Shown: positions 1 to 7,349 of the stretch, one piece after another
Numbering within the stretch: position 1 is the first letter of the stretch
Layout: each line of letters starts with the position of its first letter
Assembly (NCBI GenBank): GCA_013298265.1
Contig: JAAFHE010000061.1
Location: forward strand, 1 to 11,045
Origin: Lysobacterales bacterium
Lineage (GTDB): Bacteria > Pseudomonadota > Gammaproteobacteria > Xanthomonadales > Rhodanobacteraceae
Length of the DNA stretch: 11,045 nt
Direction of reading: 5' to 3'
Made by a program: the position numbers and the translations under genes
Notes under the pieces: generated by a model
What the model was told of the DNA's origin: nothing
Seen by the model: only the letters and a program-made list of their open reading frames with translations
Database searches by the model: none

Positions 1-95
1 CTGGCTGTTGGGCACTCGGACCTCAAGGCCTCAAGGGGAAGGTTGGCCGGCGGATTCTGCCACGGCGACCCCATGCTGAGGTGGCCGGCCGTGTG

Positions 96-2183
96 CTACA
101 TGCAAAGGCGCGCGACGAGGGCGAGCTGTGCTGAGTGCGGCATGTCGTCGCCATGCTCGACGCGCACGTAGTTGCCGTCGGGCTGCAGCATCCAGGACTG
201 GGTGTTGTCGGCGAGGAAATTCGCCAGGGCCTCGTCGTAGACACGCTGGGCCAGCGCCGGGTCGCCGATCGGAAAGCAGGTTTCGATGCGCCGCAGCAGA
301 TTGCGTTCCATCCAGTCGGCGCTGGCGCAATAGATCTCGGCCGTGCCGTCGTTGCTGAACCAGTACACGCGGCTGTGCTCGAGGAAACGGCCGATCACCG
401 AACGCACGCGGATGTTGTCGGAAACGCCGGCGATGCCCGGACGCAGTGCGCAGGCACCGCGCACGATCAGATCGATCTGGACACCGGCAATCGAGGCGGC
501 ATAAAGCTGCTGGATCACGCCGGCCTCGTTGAGCGCGTTCATCTTGGCGATGATGCGTGCCGGCCGGCCGGCCTGGGCGTGGCCGATCTCACGCTCGATC
601 TTCTCGAGCAGTCCCTTGTGCAGCGTAAATGGCGATTGCAGCAGGCGCTTGAGCTTGATCGCCGTGCCCAGTCCGGATAGCTGCTGGAACATCTTGTGCA
701 CGTCTTCGCCGATATCCGCGTCGGACGTCATCAGCCCGAAGTCGGTGTAGACCTTCGAGGTCATCTGATGATAGTTGCCGGTGGACAAGTGTACATAGCG
801 CCGTAGCCTGCCCTGTTCGCGCCGCACGATCAGCAGCATCTTCGCATGCGTCTTGTAGCCGACCACGCCGTAGACCACCTGTACGCCGGCTTCCTGCAGA
901 CGGTTGGCCAGACGGATGTTGGCTTCTTCATCGAAGCGCGCGCGGAGCTCGACCACGACTGTGACGTCCTTGCCGTTGCGCGCCGCATCGATCAGGTGGT
1001 TGACCAGCGGCGAGTGGTCGCCGACGCGGTACAGGGTCTGTTTGATCGCGAGTACGTCCGGATCCTGGCTGGACTGGCGCACGAGTTCCATCACGGCGCC
1101 GAACGACTCGAACGGGTGATGCAGCAGCACGTCCTGTTCGCGGATCACGTCCAGCACGTTCTGTCCCGCGGCGAGTGCGGGTGCGATGCGCGGCGTGAAC
1201 TTCGGAAATTTGAGGTCCGGGCGCTCGACCTGATCGTAGATCGCATTGATGCGGTTGATGTTGACCGGCCCGGCACAGCGGTATACGTCCTGCTCGGTCA
1301 GCTCGAAATTGGCCATCAGCATTTCGGTGATCGGCTTGGGGCACGCTTCGGCGATCTCCAGGCGCACCGGATGTGCATAGCCGCGGCCGATGAGTTCGTC
1401 GGACAGCGCGGTGGCAAGGTTTTCCACTTCGTCCTCGTCGACGACGAGTTCGCTGTTGCGCGTGACGCGAAACTCGTACGAGCCCTCCACGCGCATGCCC
1501 GGGAACATCTCGTCGATGAACTGCTGCAGCAATCCGGCCAGGAACACGAAGTCGTAGGGGCCTTCGGACACTTCGGCCGGGAGCCGGATGATGCGCGGCA
1601 GCGAGCGCGGCGCACGCACCAGCGCCATGTGGCCCTCGCGGCCGAATGCATCCTTGCCCTTGAGCACGACGGCCAGGTTCAGGCTCTTGTTGAGGATCCG
1701 CGGGAACGGGTGCGCCGGATCCAGGCCCAGCGGCGACAGCACCGGCATGACCTCGTTCTGGAAATAGCCCTGCAGCCAGCGTTTCTGCTTGACCGTCCAC
1801 TTGTCGCGCGTGACAAAGCGTATGCCCTCGTCGCCGAGCGACGGCAGCAGCACATCGTTCCAGAAGTCGTACTGCGCGCGCACCAGTTCCAGTGTGCGCG
1901 CGCGGATGCGGGTCAGGGCTTCGAGCGGCGACAGCCCGTCGGGGCCGGGCATCGGTGTGTTCAGCGCGATCTGCTGCTTGAGCACGGCGACGCGGACTTC
2001 GAAGAACTCGTCGAGATTGTTGTTGGAAATGCACAGGTAGCGCAGCCGTTCCATCAGCGGCACTCGCGGATCCTGCGCCTGCGCCAGCACCCGGAAATTG
2101 AACTCGAGCTGGGCGAGTTCGCGGTTCAGGTACAGCGAGGGATCGGACAGGTCACGGCTCATGGCGCCGTTGAGCAAGGTCAT
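96..2183 (-). CDS. ppk1: Polyphosphate kinase 1 (PPK1)
   Basis: PPK1 reversibly transfers the gamma-phosphate of ATP onto inorganic polyphosphate chains, building the cell's phosphate and energy store. The product is 695 residues from the ATG at 2183, close to the E. coli enzyme (688). It begins with the typical N-terminal helical domain (YLNRELAQLEFN at about 18-29, then SNNNLDEFF at about 53-61). The C-terminal half holds the two phospholipase-D-like catalytic domains. The phosphorylated histidine lies in YKTHAKMLLI (His446) and the second conserved histidine in FLEHSRVYWF (His603). VELRARFDEEANI and HLSTGNYH are further family signatures. The start is chosen because its ATG overlaps the TGA of the upstream PstS-like gene (ATGA, 4 bp), which implies translational coupling. 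An in-frame ATG at 2162 would give 688 residues and is a possible alternative. The gene is last in a phoB-phoR-pstS-like-ppk1 block, so phosphate control is likely. The reading frame is open well upstream of this start, but that part is antisense-like shadow over the neighbour. Confidence 0.96.
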   Translation of the reverse strand: MTLLNGAMSRDLSDPSLYLNRELAQLEFNFRVLAQAQDPRVPLMERLRYLCISNNNLDEFFEVRVAVLKQQIALNTPMPGPDGLSPLEALTRIRARTLELVRAQYDFWNDVLLPSLGDEGIRFVTRDKWTVKQKRWLQGYFQNEVMPVLSPLGLDPAHPFPRILNKSLNLAVVLKGKDAFGREGHMALVRAPRSLPRIIRLPAEVSEGPYDFVFLAGLLQQFIDEMFPGMRVEGSYEFRVTRNSELVVDEDEVENLATALSDELIGRGYAHPVRLEIAEACPKPITEMLMANFELTEQDVYRCAGPVNINRINAIYDQVERPDLKFPKFTPRIAPALAAGQNVLDVIREQDVLLHHPFESFGAVMELVRQSSQDPDVLAIKQTLYRVGDHSPLVNHLIDAARNGKDVTVVVELRARFDEEANIRLANRLQEAGVQVVYGVVGYKTHAKMLLIVRREQGRLRRYVHLSTGNYHQMTSKVYTDFGLMTSDADIGEDVHKMFQQLSGLGTAIKLKRLLQSPFTLHKGLLEKIEREIGHAQAGRPARIIAKMNALNEAGVIQQLYAASIAGVQIDLIVRGACALRPGIAGVSDNIRVRSVIGRFLEHSRVYWFSNDGTAEIYCASADWMERNLLRRIETCFPIGDPALAQRVYDEALANFLADNTQSWMLQPDGNYVRVEHGDDMPHSAQLALVARLCM

Positions 2184-3097
2184 TGCAGTTGCCCCAGTTC
2201 CAGCGATACGTCGGCCGCCGACAATGCGACGAACCCGTGGCGGACGGCGGTGTCCTGCGCGGCGCTGCTCAACGCGAAGCGCAGGAACGCGGCGGTCGTC
2301 GGGTCCGGCCGACCGTCGTCGGCGAGATTGAAATACAGATACAGCGAACGCGTCAGAGGATAGCGTCCCGAGATGACGTTTGCCGCATCCGGCAGGCTTG
2401 CCGCCTCGTCGCCACGCTGAATTGGCACGAGACGGACCAGTCCGTTGATGTGGCCCAGTCCGGCATAACCGATGGCACTGGGCTGCCGCGCTACGGCGGC
2501 TACGATTGCTCCAGCACCTGGAAACTGCACGACATCGGCGCGATAGCGGCCACTGCACAATGCGGATTCCTGGAAAAACTCAAACGTGCCCGATGCGGTA
2601 TTGCGGCCCAGGCGCAGCAGCGGCTGCGCCGCGAGCTCCGGCACGCCGACGCCCAGGTCACTCCAGCGTTCGGCGGTTGGCGCTGCCGCGCAGGCCGGTT
2701 CCGCCGCCCAGACCCTAGCGACATCGCTCAGCCGCAGTGCGGGCAACGCATTGTCCGGGTGCACGAAAATCGCGACCGCGTCGAACGCGATGCGGATGCG
2801 TCCCGGGTCGCGCCCGCGGCGACTGCGGTAACCGGCGGCCTCAGCCGCGTTCATCGCCCGGCTCATCGGACCGAGGTCGGCCGCCCCACTGGCCAGTGCC
2901 GCCGCTGCGGTGGCCGAGCCCGGCGTGCGGATCTGGAAACGCACCTGCGGCTGTGCCGCGGAATAGTCGCGTGCCCAGGCCAGCATGAGTTCACCCAGCG
3001 TATCGGAGCCCACGCTGGTCAGGGTGCGGCCGGCGGCGATGGCCGGCAGCAGAACGGTCAGCACGGCGGTCAACAGTAGCGATCCGACACGCTTCAT
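2180..3097 (-). CDS. PstS-family periplasmic phosphate-binding protein
   Basis: This is a 305-residue substrate-binding protein of the PstS/PBP-like family, expected to bind phosphate in the periplasm. A Sec signal peptide is clear: MKR, a hydrophobic run to about residue 20, then AIAAG as the likely cleavage region. The mature part opens with SVGSDTLGELM (about 28-38), the usual phosphate-contacting loop after strand 1. ASGAADLGPMSRAM (about 69-82) matches the family's second binding loop. NTASGTFEFF (about 166-175) is the SGT anion-binding motif, and RYPLTRSLYLYFN (about 245-257) is a common C-terminal signature. Both ends overlap neighbours by ATGA: its start with the phoR stop and its stop with the ppk1 start. 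No pstC, pstA or pstB permease gene is nearby, so it may feed a transporter encoded elsewhere or act as a sensor or buffer. Phosphate specificity is inferred from family and context; another oxyanion is possible. Confidence 0.85.
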   Translation of the reverse strand: MKRVGSLLLTAVLTVLLPAIAAGRTLTSVGSDTLGELMLAWARDYSAAQPQVRFQIRTPGSATAAAALASGAADLGPMSRAMNAAEAAGYRSRRGRDPGRIRIAFDAVAIFVHPDNALPALRLSDVARVWAAEPACAAAPTAERWSDLGVGVPELAAQPLLRLGRNTASGTFEFFQESALCSGRYRADVVQFPGAGAIVAAVARQPSAIGYAGLGHINGLVRLVPIQRGDEAASLPDAANVISGRYPLTRSLYLYFNLADDGRPDPTTAAFLRFALSSAAQDTAVRHGFVALSAADVSLELGQLQ

Positions 3098-4410
3098 CCG
3101 GCATCCTCGCTGGCCGTCGCCACGCTGACACGCTCGGCGCCGAACACACAGGAGAACGTGCTGCCGACGCCGACCTCGCTGTCGATCACAAGGCGTGCCT
3201 GATGCAGTTGCAGCACATGCTTGACAATCGACAGTCCCAGGCCGGTGCCGCCGGTGTCCCGCGAACGGCTGCTGCTGACCCGATAGAAGCGTTCGGTGAT
3301 GCGTGGCAGATGGCTCGGCGCTATGCCCTGTCCGGTATCACTGACGGCAAACACGGCCTGTCCATCACGCAACTCCCAGGCGATCTCGATTCGACCGCCT
3401 GCCGGCGTATAGCGCACCGCGTTGCTGACCAGATTGGAAAACGCGCTGTGCAGTTCTTTGGGCGATCCGTTGAGGTTGGCATCGGTGCGCAGCAGCAGAG
3501 TGATCGTGTGCCGTCCCATGCTCAGCGCATCGGCTTCGCGCTTGAGCGTCTGCAACACGCTCTGCATGGGGATGCGCTCTTCGGGCAGGCTGTCCTGCGC
3601 TTCCAGGCGCGACAGGGTCAGGAGGTCTTCGACGATCTGGGTCATGCGTCGCGACTGCGTGCGCAGTTCCATCAGGATCGGTTCGAGTTCGGGTGACTGG
3701 TCCGGCTCGATCAGGTCGAGATAGCCGTGCACGACGGTCAGTGGTGTGCGCAATTCGTGCGAGACATTCGCGACGAAATCCCGTCGCATCTGTTCCAGCT
3801 GCATCAGTTTGGACATGTCGCGCGCCACGAGCAGGCGTTGGCTTCGCCCGTACGGGATGATGCGCAGGCCCAGGCGCAGGGCGTCGTCGGCCGGTGCTGG
3901 TACGTCCGTGAGCGATTCGCTCCATTCGCTGCCTTCCAGCCAGCGCGTCACGCGCGGCGAGCGCACGAGATTGGAAAAATGGCCGCCAAGGTCCTGCGGA
4001 TAGCTCAACCCGAGCAGGCGCGTTGCCGCGGCGTTGAACCAGAGGATGGCGCCGCTCTCGTCGAGTACGACGGTGGCGTCGGGCAGTGCCGCCGCGGTGG
4101 TTCGAAACGCGCGCAACAACTGCACCAGGCGGCGTCGGCGCGATAGCTCGCGACGCTGTCGCAGCACTGGAATCCGATACAGGGCACCCCAGATGCCGCT
4201 GTCGTCGATGCCGATGCGGCGCGAGCCGCCCTGGAGCCACAGGCCGTACTCGCGCAAACGCCACAGCAACTGGACCAGCAGTCCTGTCGTCGCCGCGAGC
4301 AGCCACCAGGCCAGTCCGCCGATCAGCAGCCCCAGAGCCACTGCCGCGGCAAGCACACCCGCCATGCGCCATAGGCTGACCGGCAGAGACCGCTCGATGC
4401 GTCCGTTCAT
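3094..4410 (-). CDS. phoR: Phosphate regulon sensor histidine kinase PhoR
   Basis: This is a 438-residue inner-membrane histidine kinase, expected to phosphorylate PhoB when phosphate is scarce and to dephosphorylate it when phosphate is plentiful. Residues about 14-50 are two hydrophobic segments with almost no loop between them, as in PhoR proteins that lack a periplasmic sensor domain. A basic linker (RQRRELSRRRR) follows, then a PAS-like domain (about 100-200, with LPDATVVLDESGAILWFN). The H-box is FVANVSHELRTPLT, with the phospho-acceptor His218. ATP-binding boxes follow in order: N-box FSNLVSNAVRYTP (about 324-336), G1 DTGQGI (358-363), F-box ITERFYRV (371-378) and G2 GGTGLGLSIVKHV (387-399). 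All key residues are present, so the kinase should be active. It lies 34 bp downstream of phoB, and its TGA overlaps the ATG of the PstS-like gene. Identity as PhoR rather than a generic kinase rests on architecture plus the adjacent phoB and phosphate genes. Confidence 0.95.
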   Translation of the reverse strand: MNGRIERSLPVSLWRMAGVLAAAVALGLLIGGLAWWLLAATTGLLVQLLWRLREYGLWLQGGSRRIGIDDSGIWGALYRIPVLRQRRELSRRRRLVQLLRAFRTTAAALPDATVVLDESGAILWFNAAATRLLGLSYPQDLGGHFSNLVRSPRVTRWLEGSEWSESLTDVPAPADDALRLGLRIIPYGRSQRLLVARDMSKLMQLEQMRRDFVANVSHELRTPLTVVHGYLDLIEPDQSPELEPILMELRTQSRRMTQIVEDLLTLSRLEAQDSLPEERIPMQSVLQTLKREADALSMGRHTITLLLRTDANLNGSPKELHSAFSNLVSNAVRYTPAGGRIEIAWELRDGQAVFAVSDTGQGIAPSHLPRITERFYRVSSSRSRDTGGTGLGLSIVKHVLQLHQARLVIDSEVGVGSTFSCVFGAERVSVATASEDAG

Positions 4411-4444
4411 GCGGTCCGGCTGCCGGTACTGGTGCGGGCAGCGC

Positions 4445-5134
4445 TCAGGGTGTTACCGAAAAGCGATAGCCGGCGCCGCGCACGGTCTGGACGAGGTTTT
4501 CCAGCTTGTAGGGTTCCAGCGTCTTGCGCAGGCGCCGGATGTGCACGTCGACCGTACGTTCCTCGACGTAGACGCTGCCGCCCCAGACTTGGTCCAGCAA
4601 CTGGCTACGCGAGTAGACGCGTTCCGCATGGGTCATGAAGAAATGCAGCAGGCGGTATTCGGTCGGACCGATCTGGACGGTCTGGTCGCCGGCGTAGACC
4701 CGGTGCGCCGCTCCATCGATGCGCAGGCCGCCGAGTTCCACCACGCCGTCGCCCTCGTCGCCATGGGTGCGGCGCATGACCGCCTTGATACGGGCGATCA
4801 GTTCGCGCGCTGAGAACGGCTTGACCACATAGTCGTCGACGCCCGCATCAAGGCCGTTGACCCGATCGCCTTCCTCGCCGCGCGCGGTCAGCATGATGAT
4901 GGGCACTTCACGGGTCAGGTCTTCCTTGCGCAGCCGGCGAGCGTACTCCAGGCCGCTCATGCCGGGAAGCATCCAGTCGAGCAGGATCATGTCCGGGACG
5001 CGTTCGGCAATAGCGGACTGGGCAATGCGTGCGTCAGCCGCATGCACCGGGTCCATGCCAGCCTTGCGCAGAGCGAAGGCGACCATGTCGCGGATGGCGG
5101 TTTCGTCTTCAACGATCAGGATTCGTTTTTGCAC
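4445..5134 (-). CDS. phoB: Phosphate regulon response regulator PhoB
   Basis: This is a 229-residue OmpR/PhoB-family transcription factor that, once phosphorylated by PhoR, binds Pho boxes and activates phosphate-starvation genes. The receiver domain (about 1-120) has the acidic pocket near residues 9-11 (VEDE), the phospho-acceptor Asp53 in ILLDWMLPGMSG, Thr83 in MLTARGEE and Lys105 in DDYVVKPFS. The LDWMLPG and DDYVVKPFSARELIAR sequences are typical of true PhoB. The winged-helix DNA-binding domain (about 130-229) contains GPTEYRLLHFFMTHAERVYS, the recognition region VDVHIRRLRKTLEP and the C-terminal VRGAGYRFS wing. The start codon is GTG at 5134: it gives the canonical start (fMet)-QKRILIVEDE, and no better in-frame ATG lies upstream. 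No strong Shine-Dalgarno is seen before it. It follows the bepA-like gene by 48 bp and precedes phoR by 34 bp. Confidence 0.96.
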   Translation of the reverse strand: MQKRILIVEDETAIRDMVAFALRKAGMDPVHAADARIAQSAIAERVPDMILLDWMLPGMSGLEYARRLRKEDLTREVPIIMLTARGEEGDRVNGLDAGVDDYVVKPFSARELIARIKAVMRRTHGDEGDGVVELGGLRIDGAAHRVYAGDQTVQIGPTEYRLLHFFMTHAERVYSRSQLLDQVWGGSVYVEERTVDVHIRRLRKTLEPYKLENLVQTVRGAGYRFSVTP

Positions 5135-5159
5135 GGTTGCACGCGGGTTGCGCCGCGGC

Positions 5160-5177
5160 GCGACGCTTTCATGACAG
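5160..5177 (-). promoter_or_regulatory. Possible Pho-box-like site upstream of phoB
   Basis: Read on the minus strand, this site is CTGTCAT-GAAA-GCGTCGC. The first heptamer matches the classical Pho-box half-site CTGTCAT exactly. The second, at the correct 11-bp register, matches at only three of seven positions. It sits in the 48-bp gap between the bepA-like stop and the phoB GTG, where an autoregulatory PhoB site would be expected. Against it, the second half is weak, and only 25 bp separate it from the start codon, which leaves little room for a -10 element and leader. No convincing -10 is visible there. A chance 7-mer is a real possibility. Confidence 0.3.
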
Positions 5178-5182
5178 CGGCG

Positions 5183-6865
5183 CTATTCCAATGCAGGATT
5201 GTTACGCCTCAATGACATGGAAGTACAAGAGTTTGAATCCTGGCAGGAAAAGCCCGGTGCCAGGCGGCCCTGCTCTCCCGGCTTTATGCCGCGCCTGCGC
5301 AGCTCGAGCACATAGGGTGTCACTTCGGCGATGCGGGCCTCGATGCGGGCACGCTGGTAATAGTCCAGGTCGCGTCGTTCTGTCAGCGCACGCAACTGGT
5401 TCATGGCGTCCTCGAGACGGCCGTTGAGCAGGGCCACATCGGCATAGGCCTCGGCTGCGCGGATCTTGTCACCGCCCAGTTCCGAGGCGCGAGCGAATAC
5501 GCGATAGATCTCCGGATCGTCGACTTCCTCAGCCATGAGCGGGCGAAGCAGGTCCTGGGCGCGGCGACCGCTGCCAGCTTTGCCGTCTTCGATCAGGGTC
5601 TGCGCATAGGCCAGCGCGATGGCGCGATTCGACGGCGAATTTGCGATCAGGCGTTCGTAGCGGTTCAATGCATCGGTACGTCGGCCGGACTGGGCCTCGG
5701 TCTGGGCAAGGGCAAGCTGATAGGGCATCACGCTCGGCGCCTCGTCGGCCAGCGGTTGCAGCAGTTCGCGCGCCTTGTCGCTCTGGCCCATGCGCCACAG
5801 CGACAGGGCATGGCCATAGGACGCTGCCGCCGCAGCGACGCTGCCGGCTTCGCGCTGGTTGTTGGCGTAGTAGGCGATCAGTGCGCTGGGCTGCTCGGCG
5901 GCGAGTACGCGGGCACGCTCGCGCATCAGCGCGAAGTAGAGATCCTGGCCGGCAGCCCTGACGACTGTAGTGTCCAGCCGCGGCAGCGGCGACAGATCGT
6001 CATCGCGTGGCGGCGTCAGCCGATAGCCCGCCGGCACGGGTGGAAGGCTTCCGCTGCGCGCCCGGGCGGCTTTCTGCTCCTGCGCCAGCGAATCGGCGCG
6101 CGCCTTGGCGTCGCTGATGCGGTCGGTATTGACCGGATGGGTGCGCAACAGGTCCGGGATGCCGCGATCGCCGGCGCCGGGGCGCAAGGTGCGTTCCATG
6201 CGCGCGAAAAAGCTGGCCATGTATTGCGGGTCGAAATCCGCGCGCGTCAGGGTCTGGATACCGACGCGATCGGCTTCGATCTCGTCCTTGCGCGTGAAAT
6301 TGATCTGGCGTTGCTGGATCAGCGAGGTGCCGGCCACCATGGCCGCTTCGGCGCCATCGCCGCTGGAACCCTGCGAAGCGATCAGCGCGCCGAGCATGGC
6401 CAGGGCGATCGGCAGGGAGGCTTTCTGCGAGTCTTCAAACGCACGCAGCAGATGATCCTGGCTGATGTGCGCGATTTCATGAGCCAGTACCGCGGCCACT
6501 TCGCCTTCGTCGACCGCGGTGGTGATGAGTCCGGCATTCATGCCGATATAGCCGCCGGGTGCGGCGAATGCATTGATCGCCGAGTCGCGTACCACGAAGA
6601 AGGTATAGGCCTGCTCGGGTTTGTCGCTATGGGCGACGAGGCGGTATCCCAGTGCGTTCAGGTATTCGACGAGCAGCGGGTCGTCGAGGATCAGGTTATA
6701 GGAGCGCAACTCATGCAACATGCTTGCGCCGTAGGCGCGCTGCTCTTGCGGAGACATGATGGCGCCGGCGGAGCTGCCGATATCGGGCAGGCGTACGCCG
6801 GATTCGCGCGCGCCGGCCAGGCCGGTGGCGCAGAGACTCAGCAGGGCAATGAACCAGTTGCGCAT
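5183..6865 (-). CDS. bepA: BepA-like M48 metalloprotease/chaperone with TPR domain
   Basis: This is a 560-residue periplasmic zinc metalloprotease of the M48 BepA/YfgC type. In E. coli, BepA helps assemble or degrade outer-membrane proteins such as LptD at the BAM complex. A signal peptide is visible (MRNWFIALLSLCATGLAGA). The catalytic zinc motif HEIAH is at 129-133, with the third ligand probably Glu197 in DEIEADRVG. His243 in LLRTHPVNTDRI corresponds to the conserved HP histidine that acts as a switch in BepA. AFAAPGGYIGMNAGL (about 99-113) is the typical pre-catalytic substrate-binding strand. From about residue 335 to 520 the protein is alanine-rich and helical with TPR-like repeats. It is longer than E. 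coli BepA (487) because of an extra linker (about 255-310) and a tail with Cys541 and Cys547. It lies 48 bp upstream of phoB on the same strand and is divergent from the glutaredoxin gene. The leader lacks an obvious Shine-Dalgarno. Family assignment is firm; orthology to BepA is likely. Confidence 0.9.
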   Translation of the reverse strand: MRNWFIALLSLCATGLAGARESGVRLPDIGSSAGAIMSPQEQRAYGASMLHELRSYNLILDDPLLVEYLNALGYRLVAHSDKPEQAYTFFVVRDSAINAFAAPGGYIGMNAGLITTAVDEGEVAAVLAHEIAHISQDHLLRAFEDSQKASLPIALAMLGALIASQGSSGDGAEAAMVAGTSLIQQRQINFTRKDEIEADRVGIQTLTRADFDPQYMASFFARMERTLRPGAGDRGIPDLLRTHPVNTDRISDAKARADSLAQEQKAARARSGSLPPVPAGYRLTPPRDDDLSPLPRLDTTVVRAAGQDLYFALMRERARVLAAEQPSALIAYYANNQREAGSVAAAAASYGHALSLWRMGQSDKARELLQPLADEAPSVMPYQLALAQTEAQSGRRTDALNRYERLIANSPSNRAIALAYAQTLIEDGKAGSGRRAQDLLRPLMAEEVDDPEIYRVFARASELGGDKIRAAEAYADVALLNGRLEDAMNQLRALTERRDLDYYQRARIEARIAEVTPYVLELRRRGIKPGEQGRLAPGFSCQDSNSCTSMSLRRNNPALE

Positions 6866-6972
6866 GGCCGGGACTGTGCAGGGATCGAGAGTGGCTGCGA
6901 CACATTAACCCAGCGAAGGTTCCCGCGGCCAATCTCGCCGGTGCGTGTTCACGTCGGGTTGCGGCCGTCGCG

Positions 6973-6992
6973 CGGCGTTTGGGAGAACGCCG
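6973..6992. repeat. 7-bp perfect inverted repeat in the divergent spacer
   Basis: CGGCGTT and AACGCCG form perfect inverted arms around the 6-nt spacer TGGGAG. The element lies within the 220-bp divergent spacer 6866-7085 between the bepA-like and glutaredoxin genes, about 10 bp upstream of a possible -35 box. No T-run follows, so it does not look like a terminator. It could be a dimeric regulator's binding site or a chance feature in GC-rich DNA. Confidence 0.3.
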
Positions 6993-7002
6993 GCGTCTGC
7001 TC

Positions 7003-7030
7003 TTGCCGAATGCGTTTCTGGCCCCACAAT
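7003..7030 (+). promoter_or_regulatory. Possible sigma70-type promoter for the grx-ahpD pair
   Basis: TTGCCG (7003-7008) and CACAAT (7025-7030) are each four of six matches to the -35 and -10 consensus and lie 16 bp apart. This would give a transcript starting near 7037 with a leader of about 50 nt. The site is in the only intergenic region upstream of the glutaredoxin gene. The matches are modest, so this is a candidate only. I found no equally plausible promoter for the bepA-like gene on the opposite strand of this spacer. Confidence 0.3.
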
Positions 7031-7085
7031 GGCACCGGGGATGACGGCGGCGAAATCACCCGACGCGCCGCGGCAGGAGAATCGA

Positions 7086-7349
7086 GTGGCCAGAATAGAA
7101 ATGTATACAACAGCTATTTGCCCCTATTGCGTGGCGGCAAAGGGCGTGCTCAAGTCCAAGGGGCTTGAGTACAGCGAGATCCGCATCGATACCGACGCGG
7201 TCAAGCGCGACGAGATGCTGGCCCGTAGCGGCGGCCGCCGCACGGTGCCGCAGATCTTCATCAATGGTGAACTCGTCGGCGGCCATGACGATCTGGTCGC
7301 TGCTGATCGCAGCGGACGCCTCGCGCAACTGCTTGGACGTGACGCATGA
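7086..7349 (+). CDS. grxC: Glutaredoxin 3 (GrxC-type)
   Basis: This is an 87-residue cytosolic dithiol glutaredoxin, which uses glutathione to reduce protein disulfides and glutathione mixed disulfides. The redox motif CPYC is at 12-15, directly after the first strand (IEMYTTAI). The cis-proline glutathione-binding motif TVPQIFI is at 53-59, and the GGHDDL motif (65-70) caps the C-terminal glutathione site. Length and order match bacterial Grx3. The start is GTG at 7086, because AGGAGA (7075-7080) lies five bases upstream and the protein then begins just before the first strand as expected. Frames starting further upstream (for example near 6945) add a low-complexity, non-homologous segment. 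Its TGA overlaps the ATG of the next gene, so the two are probably coupled. Confidence 0.93.
   Translation: MARIEMYTTAICPYCVAAKGVLKSKGLEYSEIRIDTDAVKRDEMLARSGGRRTVPQIFINGELVGGHDDLVAADRSGRLAQLLGRDA

Noticed and set aside
21..36. Tandem 8-bp direct repeat CCTCAAGG
   Set aside because: Two adjacent copies only, with no extended structure, no link to a mobile element, and no known role.
1..74. Short minus-strand frame from ATG at 74 running off the left edge (24 codons), possibly the start of ppx or another gene after ppk1
   Set aside because: It has no Shine-Dalgarno, the codon choice is unlike that of neighbouring genes, and the peptide does not resemble an exopolyphosphatase N-terminus. Too little sequence is present to decide.
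846..2363. A 505-codon plus-strand open frame opposite ppk1
   Set aside because: It is antisense to a fully conserved PPK1, has no recognisable domain, and is rich in His, Arg, Gln and Asp as expected for the complement of a GC-rich gene. It also runs into the opposite strand of the PstS-like gene.
2184..2558. N-terminal extension of PPK1 to 820 residues
   Set aside because: The extra stretch lies over the PstS-like coding region, is Arg-rich without homology, and the 695-residue form already has a normal PPK1 N-terminus.
6945..7085. Upstream extension of the glutaredoxin to 134 residues
   Set aside because: The extension is low-complexity and GC-driven. A good ribosome site precedes GTG 7086, which gives the standard glutaredoxin length.
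5756..7168. A 470-codon plus-strand open frame opposite the bepA-like gene
   Set aside because: It is antisense to a conserved M48 protease with an intact HEIAH motif and overlaps the start of the glutaredoxin gene in another frame. It shows no domain of its own.
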